From the NCBI GenBank assembly GCA_914767715.1, contig OU612073.1, positions 7,998,001 to 8,062,000 of the forward strand: a DNA stretch of 64,000 nucleotides, written 5' to 3'. The translations under genes were made by a program, and so were the position numbers. This DNA is from Membranipora membranacea. Its lineage: Eukaryota; Bryozoa; Gymnolaemata; Cheilostomatida; Membraniporidae. Shown here in pieces: positions 1 to 10,606 of this stretch. Positions within the stretch are counted from its first letter, which is position 1, and each line of letters begins with the position of its first letter. Below the pieces are notes generated by a model, which was given only the letters and a program-made list of their open reading frames with translations, was not told where the DNA came from and made no database searches.

Positions 1-402
1 TTTTTAAGGTCAAGACTTAGATAAGGTCACAATTTAGGCCGTTGACGATAGTTTAAGGATCTGGCACCAAATATTGAACCTTATCAGAGCACCAACGCTC
101 TCAAGGTTAAAACGAGGATAAGCCAAAAATTGGGCTTGTATGATTGGCTGTCTGATGGCTGTCATAATTTTACCGATTCTAGGATGACGATGACAATGAC
201 GTATCCTTTACGAAAAAGATATTGTCTCTTTTAACTTCATCAATTTGCTTGGCGTCATTTTAAATGTATTTATGACAAGTAATGAAATTCTCAAAATCTT
301 CTGCGGTCGACCATTTTTTTTCCAAACTACTTACAGGGTCAAGAATTTTCAAAAATATGATGAGACGGCTAATTTTGACGGCAGCTTTATCTGCTGACTC
401 AC

Positions 403-562
403 CGGCTTTGAGTCACTACACGATTGCTGCTGTTGATATCAGAAAACTCATCAGAAGTTAGTACTCCATGATTCATTCCAAAAGCATCGTCCAGATCGTT
501 TCCATGTTTCCGCTCTCCCTCCACGGCTGAGCCTTCCTTCTGATTATGCAAGATACCACCTC
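403..562 (-). CDS. ACOT7: ACOT7-like acyl-CoA thioesterase, copy 0: first recognised exon (partial gene)
   Basis: A 160-base exon equivalent to 17723-17882 and 33812-33971, where it joins in frame to the first hotdog exon. It opens after an acceptor (ATTCCAG, minus strand) and closes at a GTGAGT donor. It codes for a polar leader ending VVTQS, upstream of the catalytic fold. The rest of this gene would lie to the left of the window. Compared with the other copies it has small amino-acid changes (for example GSAV for GSAG) and no stop. Whether the off-window part is intact cannot be seen. Confidence 0.6.
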
Positions 563-1311
563 CTGGAATATCACATCTACTGTAACTTAGTCTAGGTAGG
601 TAGTTAGGTAGACAGGATGACAGTGATGCTACCCCTTGATGTGAGCTTGCATGATGAGATTAAATAAGCACTTGGTACATGTTCCAACAAGTGTTGGCAA
701 AAATATAATATCATTTGAAAATATAATTTAGTGACATTTTACTATGGATTAATGCAGTCTTGCAAGGTGAGCACAGACTTCCAACAGAAAAGTGGTTAAC
801 GCAAGATTGCAATTGTCCTAAAAAGTTGTAAATTTGAGTGTATTTTTGGACCTGCACCCTATTTCACAAAAATATTTGGGAGCAGCTCAGTCCTTGTTTG
901 GACTTGGACATCATGATGCATTATGGTTAAAAACACTCTTGTAGTGCCTAGTTTTGGGGATAATGCAGACCAACCCTCTTTCTCCAAAATAGTGCTAAAT
1001 CGGCTAATGAATATTCAGGGTTAGCCGCTAACAATGGTTATAGCTTTAATGTTATCACCCACGTTAAAGGCATACAGTCTTGCTTAGCACTGATAAATGA
1101 CTTGAGCAGGTAAAACCGACATAAATCAATATCAAAATTTATGGGTAATTGGAAATTTCCCAGATGACCTTGGAGATATAACACATTTTCGAGCATGTAC
1201 CACCATCAATTCAAAGCATTAACTTTTGGACACCTTTTTTAGTTGTTTCAGAGCTCAGATGTAATTGTATAAAGATTAGCTAACCATTACCTTGCTGGTC
1301 ATTTGGAAAGT

Positions 1312-1497
1312 GATCAAGTTGGTGACAGCTCAGTTTTGGCAGCTTGCTGCACACTTATGATTAGGAGGTCCTCTATGGCCTCACCTCTAGGATGCATTCT
1401 AGTTTTTTAGAATGTATCACATTCTCAGTATGAGGATTGGGGCACTTTGCGTCCCTCTTTAGGGGCAGCCCAATCTTCTGTTTCTTAGCAAACAGCA
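1312..1497. repeat. 186 bp segment present only in unit 1, between 15-bp direct repeats
   Basis: Unit 1 has ATCAAGTTGGTGACA at 1312-1326 and again at 1498-1512. Units 2 and 3 have the motif once and lack the DNA between. The simplest reading is one deletion between the direct repeats in an ancestor of units 2 and 3. If so, those two units share a more recent ancestor with each other than with unit 1. Confidence 0.7.
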
Positions 1498-2461
1498 ATC
1501 AAGTTGGTGACATGACAGTTTTGGTGTCAGATATGGTTTAGCGTATTCATTATTACTGCATCTTTTAGCCAAACAAGAGCCCACTATCCATTGACAGGCT
1601 GACCAAAGAGTATTGCAGGGGGATTGGGTCTTGATACTAAATCAGCTCTCATGTCAAAGACTTGGCATGAAATAGCACAATCGATTTCTGGTGAGTGAAT
1701 GGTATTGGTTACAATTAAACATAGACAATGTGCGGTGACCATCTGCAAGATTGATTTTTTTTGCCAAAAAGTATTTGTGGAAGGTTTTGGAAGGTTACCA
1801 AGGTTGAACTTGTATTGTTTATTTGTAAATTAAACACTGGGAAGGCTATATAAAATACTCTAATAAATGTTATTTGAGGACACAGGGTAATAAGGTAATT
1901 TTGGAAATAGGTTGGTTTATTATAATATATAGGTCATCAGAGAACAATGCAGAATAGTTCATCATTCTGTAGGATGATGAAACAGTGGCATATGACCTGA
2001 TTGCGCGCTAGAGACTGGGGGCAAGGGAATTGCAAAATTCAGATAAAACCGCTGTCACGATTGTTTTCTTTCAAGATGTCGAAATAAATTCTATTATCAT
2101 TTTTGCAATGTCATCTAATCAATCTTTTGGAAGTCACATTATTTAGTCGATTGTCTGGTAGATTGATGTGTCTCACTTTCCAATTGCTACCTCTGATGAT
2201 GTATGATGACTAGCTATTTTTTTCCTGGCTCAGGATTAAACGGGTAGCATGAACCAGACGCTGGTGCCTCAACCATCATTAAACGGAGAAGTCAGTCAAG
2301 TTTTCTTCAGATGTGTCCTTTTGTCAGGCTATGGTTGAAAAGCCTAACCAGAAACAAGTCAACCAGAAACAAGAAGTCAGTCAGATTTTCTTTTTTCAAA
2401 AGTTATTTTCAGGTTCATTTCAATAATGACATATTGGTAACCAGTTTCAAGGAAATTGGAT

Positions 2462-2650
2462 TTAATAATCTAATAATATCTCTATAATTTCTGATCTTCT
2501 TCTTCCACATCTTGCAAATTCCATAGCCAAGTCCGGATACTTTTCCATCTTGTTTGCTTCTTTATCTGTCACTCTGAAACCTCCTTGCACAGGGACGTCT
2601 ATCATTACAGTCTCCGGATTCTTCTCATCGATAACAATAACACCAAGCAT
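2462..2650 (-). pseudogene. Non-LTR retrotransposon, C-terminal fragment (unit 1)
   Basis: The minus strand reads VIDEKNPETVMIDVPVQGGF and then KEANKMEKYPDLAMEFAR. This is the end domain of many LINE polyproteins, which usually read like 'ID-vpgd-rv-KE-eKi-KYqDLa-Ei--mW'. No reverse transcriptase precedes it in frame, so it is a dead fragment. A second, diverged copy of the same domain lies at 6743-7006. Confidence 0.7.
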
Positions 2651-3076
2651 CCTTACTTCAATTTTTCATTCAGTGGCTCAATATTACTTATGCATCACAT
2701 TATTCTCTGATTCTTCACCTCCGTAATGATATGCTTCTTTAAAAAATTGGTCCACTCTAAGTGCATGATATATCCATCGCAGTAGAGGCCTTCCTAAAAA
2801 TGCTCGCATAAAATTAACCCTGAAAAGGGTATGATATTTGACGTCACAGAGCTGTTAGTGTGCTGTGTTGATAGAAATTCCTCAACAACTTTAGTTAAAT
2901 AGGTCACACATCAACATCTTTGTTGACCACACACAGTATCCTAGTGGATGCGGTTATGTCTACATGGCCAATGTTTTATAATCTTTGACAAGGCTCTCCC
3001 CACATAAAATATCACATTGCTGTCAAAACAAACATTATTGCGGCTCATAATAAATTACCTCATCGATGACTGCAAA

Positions 3077-3122
3077 ATATGCTCACAGAGTAAGGATATA
3101 TCCTTACTCTGTGATATGCTCA
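3077..3122. repeat. 32-bp perfect palindrome between 9-bp direct repeats
   Basis: TCACAGAGTAAGGATA followed at once by its reverse complement (3083-3114), flanked by ATATGCTCA on both sides, the repeats overlapping the ends of the palindrome. A near-identical palindrome occurs at 3961-3990. Both are repeated in unit 2 at about 20216-20262 and 21102-21132. Confidence 0.7.
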
Positions 3123-3954
3123 TCGTATAAACATCCATGACCATAGAATGATACAAGCCCCAATTCACAAAGCCAGAGTTAGTTTATTAGCGACATCAAT
3201 TTGTCTAACATTATTCAACACACGTTATTTAATTTACGATCCTTAGTTTTGGGCAAAATATTTCGATGGCAATAATGTCGTCAGAAAACTGATGTTATCT
3301 AAGTGACGAATCTGTTGATTCAGAAAATGAAGCTTCTGGGGCCAACTGATGGTGAAGGAATATGTTTCTTCACAAGAAATGACCGTGGAGGATATGCATG
3401 CAGAGGTAGGCTTGTTTCTCAAGCGGAATGACAATAATATTTCAATGGACATTACAATAATTGATGACAAATAGATTTTGATTTAGATAACTAGCAAAAA
3501 TTTGTGTCTTGGTTGATGTTTTGTGTTCTGGCCAATTTTTACAAAAAATCAAGAATCTTTGTCACAGTTAGCCGCAGCACAGTATTTTTCGGATTTACCT
3601 CGGCTCGCCATCTACCCAGCACATTATTTAGAATTTTATCATCACATAGAATTTTTGTCTGCTGATAAAGTTTTATCAATTAAAAATCTCCAATTATGAA
3701 TATACAATGGATGGCAAACAGCAGGTCCTCACCGAAAGTTTTTAGTCAAGTTCACATAATCATACATAAGGCATACTATAAGCTGGTCAGTTTCAAGAAT
3801 ATGAGAACAGTAACACAGTTAATGTCTAAAGCTTTATCTAAAGTCTAAAGCTATAACATATTGGAATGCGTAAGTCTAAAAATTCTTGATCTCCTTTACC
3901 TTCGCCTTATTTTCACTAACTTCGTGCAGCCGATGACTCAGCTATCGCTGGATT

Positions 3955-3996
3955 ATTTTATCACAGAGTAAGGATTATCCTTACTCTGTGATTTTA
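3955..3996. repeat. 30-bp palindrome between ATTTTA direct repeats
   Basis: TCACAGAGTAAGGA, a short spacer and the complementary TCCTTACTCTGTG (3961-3990), bounded by ATTTTA at 3955-3960 and 3991-3996. It has the same core as the palindrome at 3083 but different flanking repeats, as expected of two separate insertions of one very short inverted-repeat unit. Confidence 0.7.
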
Positions 3997-4601
3997 TTAT
4001 CTGACCTGCGTCTTACCTCAGTTTATAGTATGTGTCATTTATTCTCAATCGAACACACAGACACACACACACCGCCGTGCTTGTTGTAATATAAAATTCC
4101 AAGTTTGTTTACTTAGCCAGTGGATCTCATTGGAGTATTGTATTCAATCGGGGCCATTCATAGAATACCTTACTACACAATATAGCCTTAGTTTGGTGCT
4201 CTGTGTTGACCTACATTTGCAGATATCACACAAATAAGCTGACTTTTTAGACCATCATATCTCAAATTTGGGGATGGGGATGCCAGTGCCCTTCCATGAG
4301 GTTGCAATTGAGATGTGGGTGCATAGGCTCATAGTGGAAAATGAAAATCAGCACCATGGATTTTCTGCTGTATTGAATACAAGATAGCTCTTTTTGTTTT
4401 GATTTTACAATAGGCTGATCACTCAAACAGCTCTCTGACGTCACAAAACGTTAGCCTGGCTTGATGTGAGCGTTTTCGGGAAGGCCACTACTGCGATAGA
4501 TATAAAATGCACTAAGAGTGGACCAATTTTCTAAAGAAGCACATCATTACGGAGCTGAAGAATCAGAGAATAATTTGATACATGAATAAAATTGATCCAC
4601 C

Positions 4602-5406
4602 TAGTTGTTTGCAGGGCACCAAGTTCTATCAGATAATGCCATCTGATTCTATCATCAACATCTTCATCTGAGAGGCCCCATCTCAGCATGTCATCCTTCG
4701 CTGCATCCATCCATCTTTTCTTTGGCCTCCCTCATTTTCTCTTTCCCTGTATTCATCTCATCTCAGCCACCATTCTAATATCTTCCTCCCTATCTCTCTT
4801 GCGTAGATGTCCATACCATTGAAGACGTCTCCTCCTCATACCTATTGCAATCGCTTCTATTTTGGCCTCCTCCCTTATACTCTCATTTGTTTTATGCTCT
4901 TCCCAGTCTATATTATAAATGTGTCGGAGCATCCTCATCTCAGTTGCACTCATTTCCATACATCAGTGTAGGTTTTATTGCCGTCTTGTACAATAGAACC
5001 TTGAGCTTGGTGGGAATTATCTTATCGCAAAGCACTCCTGTCAGCTCTCTCCTCTTTGCAATTTCTATTCCCCATCCTCCCTCTTGATCTATTGTGGTTC
5101 CCAGGTATTTGAATGTTGATACCTGCGGCAGATCAGTTGGACCTTCTCCATCATACTTCTTCATTTCTATCCTTTGTAAGTTTCCGGCTGGCGGTAGATG
5201 TTCTGTCTTTGGCCTATTTACTTTTAATCCTGCATCTTCTAAACACCCCAGTTCTCCAATCTCTCTTCCATCCTCTCCCTAGTTTCATCGCAAAGAACAA
5301 GGTCGTCAGCAAACAGCATTGCCCACGGCGTGTCCTCCTGAATCTCCTCGGTGATGACATTCAAGATCAATATGAAAAGGAAAGGGCTAAGTACAGATCC
5401 TTGATG
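4602..5406 (-). pseudogene. RTE-like LINE: end of reverse transcriptase and C-terminal region (unit 1)
   Basis: On the minus strand, from 5400 downward, one reads QGSVLSP and WAMLFADDLVLCDE, the catalytic FADD box of a reverse transcriptase. Further on come RELTGVLCDKIIPTKLK, LYKTAIKPTLMYGNE and RRRRLQWYGHLRKRDREE, all typical of the RTE-like LINE thumb and tail. Stops and frameshifts break the frame. Unit 1 also lacks 24 bases near 5050 that unit 2 keeps. The reading continues upstream at 6276-6560 after a second LINE that interrupts it. Confidence 0.8.
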
Positions 5407-6275
5407 TATGTATGTATGTATATTGTATTGTTTTCAATACTTGATAAAGTTCATTGTTGTTTTGCTCTGCGATGCCAAAAAAATATAAAATAAATTATAA
5501 ATAAAAAATATTAAAAAGTATCTATAAAACGTCTAACTTATAAGATGGAATTAAGCAGCCGAGCACACTCTGTTCGGAAACAGTTTTTACGAATGTTTAC
5601 TCGCTGCTTGGGAATACAGAATCTACCAGAGTGTAGTCTCACTAGCTCGATTGGTGGATCAAGGCTAGTATAGGTACGCAGACATTTACTTTTAAAATGT
5701 TCCTGGTACAGCTCATCAAGGCTCTTACATTTGAGCTTTTTATTACTGAGTCTGTAGGCTGATTTTATGACATGGTTCAGCTCATTGCGGTTTTCGACTG
5801 ACGTATGGCCGTAGATAAGACTGAGGTGAAAGGCAAGCACACTTTCTATAAATGACTCATAGGCTAGCCGAATTGTGCTGTCCTTGACATTCATTGATGA
5901 TAAACGCTTCATTATATAGACACGCTTGCTTGCCTTCTCCACAGTTAGAGGTATTCTCTGTAAAGTCAAGTTTGGGTGTTAGGATTGTCCCGAGATATTT
6001 GTACCTGACTACTCGCTTGATTACGCTTTGGTGAATAGTGACTGGGTCTGGAGTTGGGTTGTGACGCTGATTTGTAAATAGGAGCTCTTTGGTCTTATTG
6101 GAGTTTATGGTAAGGTGGCTATCGTCACACCATTTAGCTATTCTGTCAACTTCCAATTGTAGCTGGGAGTTGTCTCCTCGGTTCAAGCATTCAAGGATGA
6201 TTGTATCATCTGCGTATTTTATGATATGTGTGTTTGGCAGTGTAGTAGACATAGCCTCAACATAGAGAGAGTAAT
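5407..6275 (-). mobile_element. Second LINE (CR1/L2/Rex1-like, 5'-truncated) inserted in the first
   Basis: The minus strand reads SLYVEAM, then KYADDTIILE (the YADD active-site box), then KWCDDSHLTINSNKTKEL and YKYLGTILTPKLDF, and finally a tail domain with ELNHVIKSAYRLSNKKLKCK. This is the second half of a CR1/L2/Rex-type polyprotein in two frames. The element ends in a TACA simple repeat next to 5407, the usual microsatellite-like tail of such LINEs. It interrupts the host element between its GL and QGSVLSP residues. Confidence 0.75.
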
Positions 6276-6560
6276 CCTACTTCTATCTCAATCTCATCTG
6301 TTTCACCTACACTTGTCACAACTGATGTTTTGCAGTCCTTGTACATGTCATTGATTGCACTCACATATGTCTCAGGAACTCCATGCTTCCTCAGACAGTA
6401 CCAGATTAGGTCTCTGGGTACTGTATCATACGCCTTCTCTAGGTCGACAAAAACCATATGTAGGTCCTTTTGATGTTCCCTCATCTTTTCCTGGAGTACT
6501 CTCAAACAAAACATGGGCTGTGTTGTTGACTTCCCTTTCTGTTTCCAATTCTTCATCCAG
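6276..6560 (-). pseudogene. RTE-like LINE: reverse transcriptase palm, upstream part (unit 1)
   Basis: The minus strand reads KGKSTTQPMFCLRVLQEKMR and then MVFVDLEKAYDTVPRDLIW, the first catalytic aspartate block of a reverse transcriptase, ending DEIEIEVGL. The expected next motif, HQGSVLSP, is found only at about 5400, beyond the inserted LINE. The element starts here without its endonuclease half. Confidence 0.8.
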
Positions 6561-7006
6561 AGGTATTATTCTTATTATGATTTATTGTGTTAGATTTTTT
6601 GCGATTAGTTGCCGGCCATCTAGGAACACTAGACTTAGATGGACAGGAACTTCCTAAGTAGAAGTGCAGACCCTACAGGTCTGTCTGCTGTATGATTTAT
6701 CTCCTGTCTACTCCCAGCCAGTTTCTTAGTTGTGACTGTGCATCAAGAGCGCCAACTAACACAGGGACTACTTTGGTCTTCATTGTCCCACATTTTCGCA
6801 ATTTCCATGTCCAAGTCCTGATACTTTTTGATATTCAATGCTTCTTTTTCTTTTACTCGGAAACCACCTGGCCCTGCCGATGACTGTGATAATTGTCTCT
6901 GAACTCTTTTTATCGATGTCGACGATAACATCAGGCCTCCTTGCTTCGATTCTTCAATTCTTAAAATATTAAGTTTATGGCTGCATAGAACCATAATAAA
7001 AACCAT
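6561..7006 (-). pseudogene. LINE C-terminal domain fragment with its tail (unit 1)
   Basis: With a frame change the minus strand reads ARRPDVIVDIDKKSSE, then GGFRVKEKEALNIKKYQDLD, then VPVLVGALDAQSQLRNWLG. This is the standard end of a LINE polyprotein (PDIVV..., KYqDL..., VIPVVVGALG). It is a relic with frameshifts, directly upstream of the RT fragment at 6560 in the minus-strand sense. Confidence 0.7.
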
Positions 7007-7423
7007 TGGTTGCTCTTGAAATATAATACTTAATGCACCATTTTATGAGCGAGTAGGTGTATCATATCCAAAAAGGCACACTGGCACACTGAAACCAACA
7101 GTGCCCAAAAATTACTCCCAGTTATTCTTTTCAGGCACGCTGCACTAGAGAAAACAGCATTTGGGTTGTTATGAAAATCAAGGTATTGAAAGTAACTCCT
7201 TGTGAAAATTCCTTCATCTGATCAAATTCTTACACCAGCACACCATAGGATGAGTGTGTTATTATATCATCTTCGGAATTCAGTGTTGACTCATTAGATT
7301 TACTGACCAGAAAGAAAGCGCAAGCCCCTTCTGTGAATCATGGCAATTTTATTGGATGACAGTAACAAAATTACAAAAAGCGCAAACATTATCAAGGTTA
7401 GTTAATATAATATTTCAATTAAG

Positions 7424-9378
7424 GTGGAAAGTGGAGAGTACGAGAATAGAGTTATGGACGATAGTGTATTCTACTCTCTGGAAAGCTCAATCACAGGGAA
7501 TAATATTCGTACCGCTCCTCTCAGAGAACCATTTGAAGAAGAGTTTCAACAGGCTTGTGTCGTAAGTCATAAAGAAATGCATGCCCTGGCGGTGCATATA
7601 TTATGTTCTTATCTCTTGAGAATTTAGAGAAAATCTATTTATGTGCTGAGTCGCATCAAGCACATCTATCTGCTTGATAGGTCTGCTCCCATAACTCTGT
7701 CAGAAAAAATTCTCATTACTTTGCCTGTTTTCTGTTTTTTTGATTATATGTACTTGATAATTGAGTACTTCATGGGTAATGCATAGGTTCATTTTTTAAG
7801 GGCTGCACAGTCCACAGAAATGAAATATATTTTTTTCTTTACGCAAGGTCTTATTTGACCGTTCTATTTATCGGGCCCCCTTAAGTGCAGGTGGCTTGTG
7901 CAGTTGGAAAACCTATACCCTTGCCTGCCGTTGCCAGCTTCTCTTTTTCGAAGAGGCAGAGGGGGATCTTTGTACCGCGTACAAGCACACAGTAGACCTC
8001 CTGTATTTATGGTCCTGATACTAACAGACCTTTCTGATCTTGTTTCATTTTTTCAAGTTTATCTATGATCTCACTTTTTAAATCAACTTCTATTTATAAG
8101 ATTATAGTCAGTAATGTTCAAATACCATCATCATGTTCCCTGGTGCACATGTGCGCGAACACAGTCATGAATTATGTATCAAAATTCAGAATCTAATTAT
8201 CGAGCAGTCCTAATTATCTTTCCTCAATCTTTCTCACCACTTGCTACATATTATACAAACTTTCTTTGTCTCTTCCCATGTTGTAGTCAGGGAACGTAGA
8301 GCAGATCAAGGCAGTATTAGATAAATATTCAGCCCATGGAGCCATTTCTTCTTTAAGCCATGTCTTATTTGATGTGATCGATTGTGGCTATGAGGACATA
8401 GCGATCTATCTTATTCAAGAAGGCTGTGATACAAACATTTATAAACAGGTATTACAAACATAGAAACCCCAAGCAAGTTATCAAAAGCACAACCTTGCCA
8501 TTGTAATGTCTGAAGAGGATGAAATTTGATAATGTCGCCTGCGCGACCAGCTCGAACATTTGTCAGCTATTCTCTATCTGAAGATTAGTAGTGGAGGTTG
8601 ACAAAGGCCTCAAGTTTTATAATCTGATGTCTTAGAGTTATAAAAGAGTTTCTGCAGTGATACATTGGTCTGTGTCAAGAAAAATGTCGGTAATAATCTT
8701 TAGCATTTCCCCATTTACCAATATATCATAATTCATGATGAAATAATTGGAAAAGTATTTAGTGTTATCATTTTTAATCAGTCAATTTTTGCCATATGCT
8801 ATTTGTTACTTAACCTCAATCTGTTGCTTTCCCATGTTGTGTAATGCAGAGCGGATAAAAAGTGTATTAGATATGATTGAAGCCCATAAATCCGTTTCTG
8901 CTCTGAGCTTACTTCTTAGCAGGTTTTACAAAAAGAGCAACTGCAGTTTCCAAAAGTACAACCAACCATTATCACATCTGAAAAGAATGCGAATTGATAG
9001 CATAGATTGTGCCATTTCTATTTTTTGCCGATGGGTATGCGATGGGGACTTGAAGTTTGACAATGGTCATTGAGCTGAGGTTTCTTCTATATGATGTTAA
9101 CCTACTACACTGTATCTGAATGATTGTAGTATGAGACATGTGCAACCAGTAACAAGCTGTGTGCGATGACTAAATGTTCACATCCTTTGACTTCCTTACT
9201 GGAGCGAGCTCAGGTGCGACAACTAAAAAGAGTGGCTTCCCTTATCAGATACCAACAGTGCAGTGCAGCAGCTAATCATGCTTCATGCCAACGAGCAAGC
9301 AGAGCATACATAAACACTCCTTATGTTCAGAGCCCAATAGTCAGTAGACTGCAGAAGGATTTGGGCTTGCACATGTAA
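7424..9378 (+). CDS. Ankyrin-like small protein gene, copy 1 (join 7424-7561, 8287-8448, 9130-9378; 5' end unknown)
   Basis: Three phase-0 exons join in frame. Exon 1 (46 codons) ends FEEEFQQACV; exon 2 (54 codons) begins SGNVEQIKAVLDKY and continues with GYEDIAIYLIQEGCDTN; the last exon (82 aa) starts YETCATSNKLCAMTKC, then LLERAQVRQLKRV, and stops at TAA 9376. 'ACVSGNVEQIKAVL' and 'GYEDIAIYLIQEGCD' resemble the helices of ankyrin repeats. The last exon is not recognised; its Cys/His pattern is only suggestive. All acceptors and donors are GT-AG. The true start codon was not found. Between exons 2 and 3 lies a decayed exon-2 copy (about 8848-8930, RIKSVLDMIEAH). Exon 1 is one base shorter than in copies 2 and 3. 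The 3' end, from 9330 on, is chimeric (see findings). Confidence 0.55.
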
Positions 9379-9651
9379 CACTCATATGTCACTGGTCATG
9401 CGCTTAAGCCAACTGACCAACTGAAAAATTCAACCTGTCATTGCCATATTTGAGAGGATGAGATTTGATGATAATGACTGTTCCAGCTTTAGGTTGTCAA
9501 CATTTCCCCATCTGTTGTTAGGTGTGTGTGGCAGACTTGGAGGTTGACACAGCTAATGAATCTGATGGTATATTTTATATGGTGATTGTTTTTTAGTCTG
9601 ATCGTCTCTTTAATATAAATAATTGACTGACTGTATTTTTTATAATTTTAG

Positions 9652-9804
9652 TACGACTTGTGTTCACCCGATAACAAGCTATGCATGATAAGGGTATGCT
9701 TTCATCCTCCAACATCCTTAGTAGAGCGAGCTAGGATGCGTCAGCTGAAAAGAGTGGTCAGCTTTATACAACAACAGCATCAGCAACAACTACAACAACT
9801 GTGA
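9652..9804 (+). CDS. Second, paralogous last exon (YDLC type), unit 2
   Basis: After a TTTTAG acceptor the frame reads YDLCSPDNKLC, then HPPTSLVERARMRQLKRVV, then a glutamine run and TGA. It is clearly a diverged duplicate of the last exon at 9130 (YETCATSNKLC, HPLTSLLERAQVRQLKRVA). The intron before it also contains a third degenerate copy of the intron motif found near 8467 and 8947, so the 3' part of this gene has been tandemly copied. It may be an alternative last exon or a dead copy. Confidence 0.4.
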   Translation, partial: YDLCSPDNKLCMIRVCFHPPTSLVERARMRQLKRVVSFIQQQHQQQLQQL

Positions 9805-9865
9805 CATCAACAGCAGTTAAAACAACAGCAGTCACAGCAACAACAGTTACAGCAACAGCAGCTAA
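9768..9865 (+). repeat. CAR trinucleotide repeat (glutamine-rich in one frame)
   Basis: A run of CAA and CAG triplets with few interruptions. In the frame of the exon at 9652 it codes for glutamines, but a TGA at 9802-9804 breaks it, after which about 20 more mostly glutamine codons follow. The unit 3 copy (about 27085-27180) has the same TGA. Confidence 0.75.
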
Positions 9866-10606
9866 TCGTCCATCCAATCAGATGGGCATGAAAATACAAT
9901 GTTCAGGACACAGGGTTGAATGCAGAGTATGGTGATAGGGCTTTTGTCTCTCATCCTACTTATATTATAATACACTACACATATTATACTTATGTGATTG
10001 TAATAATTTATTCATACCTAGATATGACACTTGCTGTAGACGTTGTTATGTAAACCAGATCACTTCCCTGTCACTCTAGTGCAGGGACAGTAACTTCTCT
10101 GAATTCAATATTCTTAACTAATGGCTCCTTTATGACAGGGGAACAAAACTTATGATAAATGGGAAAAAAAAATTGAAAACAATAATGAATGAGTTGCCCA
10201 CTCTTTCAACAGGTAGACATTACTCCCTAAAACCCTTAACAAGCTTCTGATGCAGCTAATCTCGTCTTCTCGGAAAAGATCACAGATGATCTTAAATTGT
10301 TACCTGTTTTTTTCATTGATGCACGCATTCCAATACTAATCTTTCTAACTGTGCAGTTTTTTAATACTCATAATATTGTTTTCGAAATTAAATATTAGTT
10401 TATTCTTGCAACATAACAGAAAAGTTTATAGTGGCTTCTTGAATAGACCGTCTGAAGAGCTTTGCTTTTCGAGTGGATGATTCCCAACCATAACCAAACG
10501 AATCAACTAGTCAAGACAGGCCAGCGTTAGTTATGGATGGTCCATTCCTTTGATGAAAATTGTATGGTTTTATAGCGCATGTCTCTGGATCACCACAAAG
10601 ACTTAA

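Larger units (their letters stand above)
2673..4601. mobile_element. About 1.93 kb element with ~90 bp terminal inverted repeats (unit 1)
   Basis: The first ~90 bases and the reverse complement of the last ~90 match closely; shared stretches include ATTATTCTCTGATTCTTCA and AAATTGGTCCACTCT. No transposase is readable inside, so it is probably a non-autonomous DNA transposon. It sits in LINE debris. Unit 3 lacks it and has about 350 bp of LINE sequence at that position. The exact ends and target duplication are unclear. Two tiny palindromes lie inside it. Confidence 0.65.
1..9329. repeat. Segmental tandem duplication, unit 1 (right part only)
   Basis: From base 1 the sequence matches the DNA starting near 17341 and 33430, nearly base for base with scattered substitutions. 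It holds one ACOT7-like exon on the minus strand, a block of retrotransposon fragments and one ankyrin-like gene. The right edge is set at 9329 because units 1 and 2 share all sequence past this point while the third copy leaves the alignment at the matching base, 39461. The left part of this unit lies outside the window. Confidence 0.85.

Noticed and set aside
3243-3470. Minus-strand frame of 75 codons in the 1.93 kb element, also in unit 2
   Set aside because: No transposase motif or splice context, and composition like AT-rich non-coding DNA.
9130-9378. SOCS box in the last exon of the ankyrin-like gene (SLLERAQVRQL), which would make it an ASB protein
   Set aside because: The spacing is about two residues short of the SOCS consensus and the CxxP end is missing; too weak to name.
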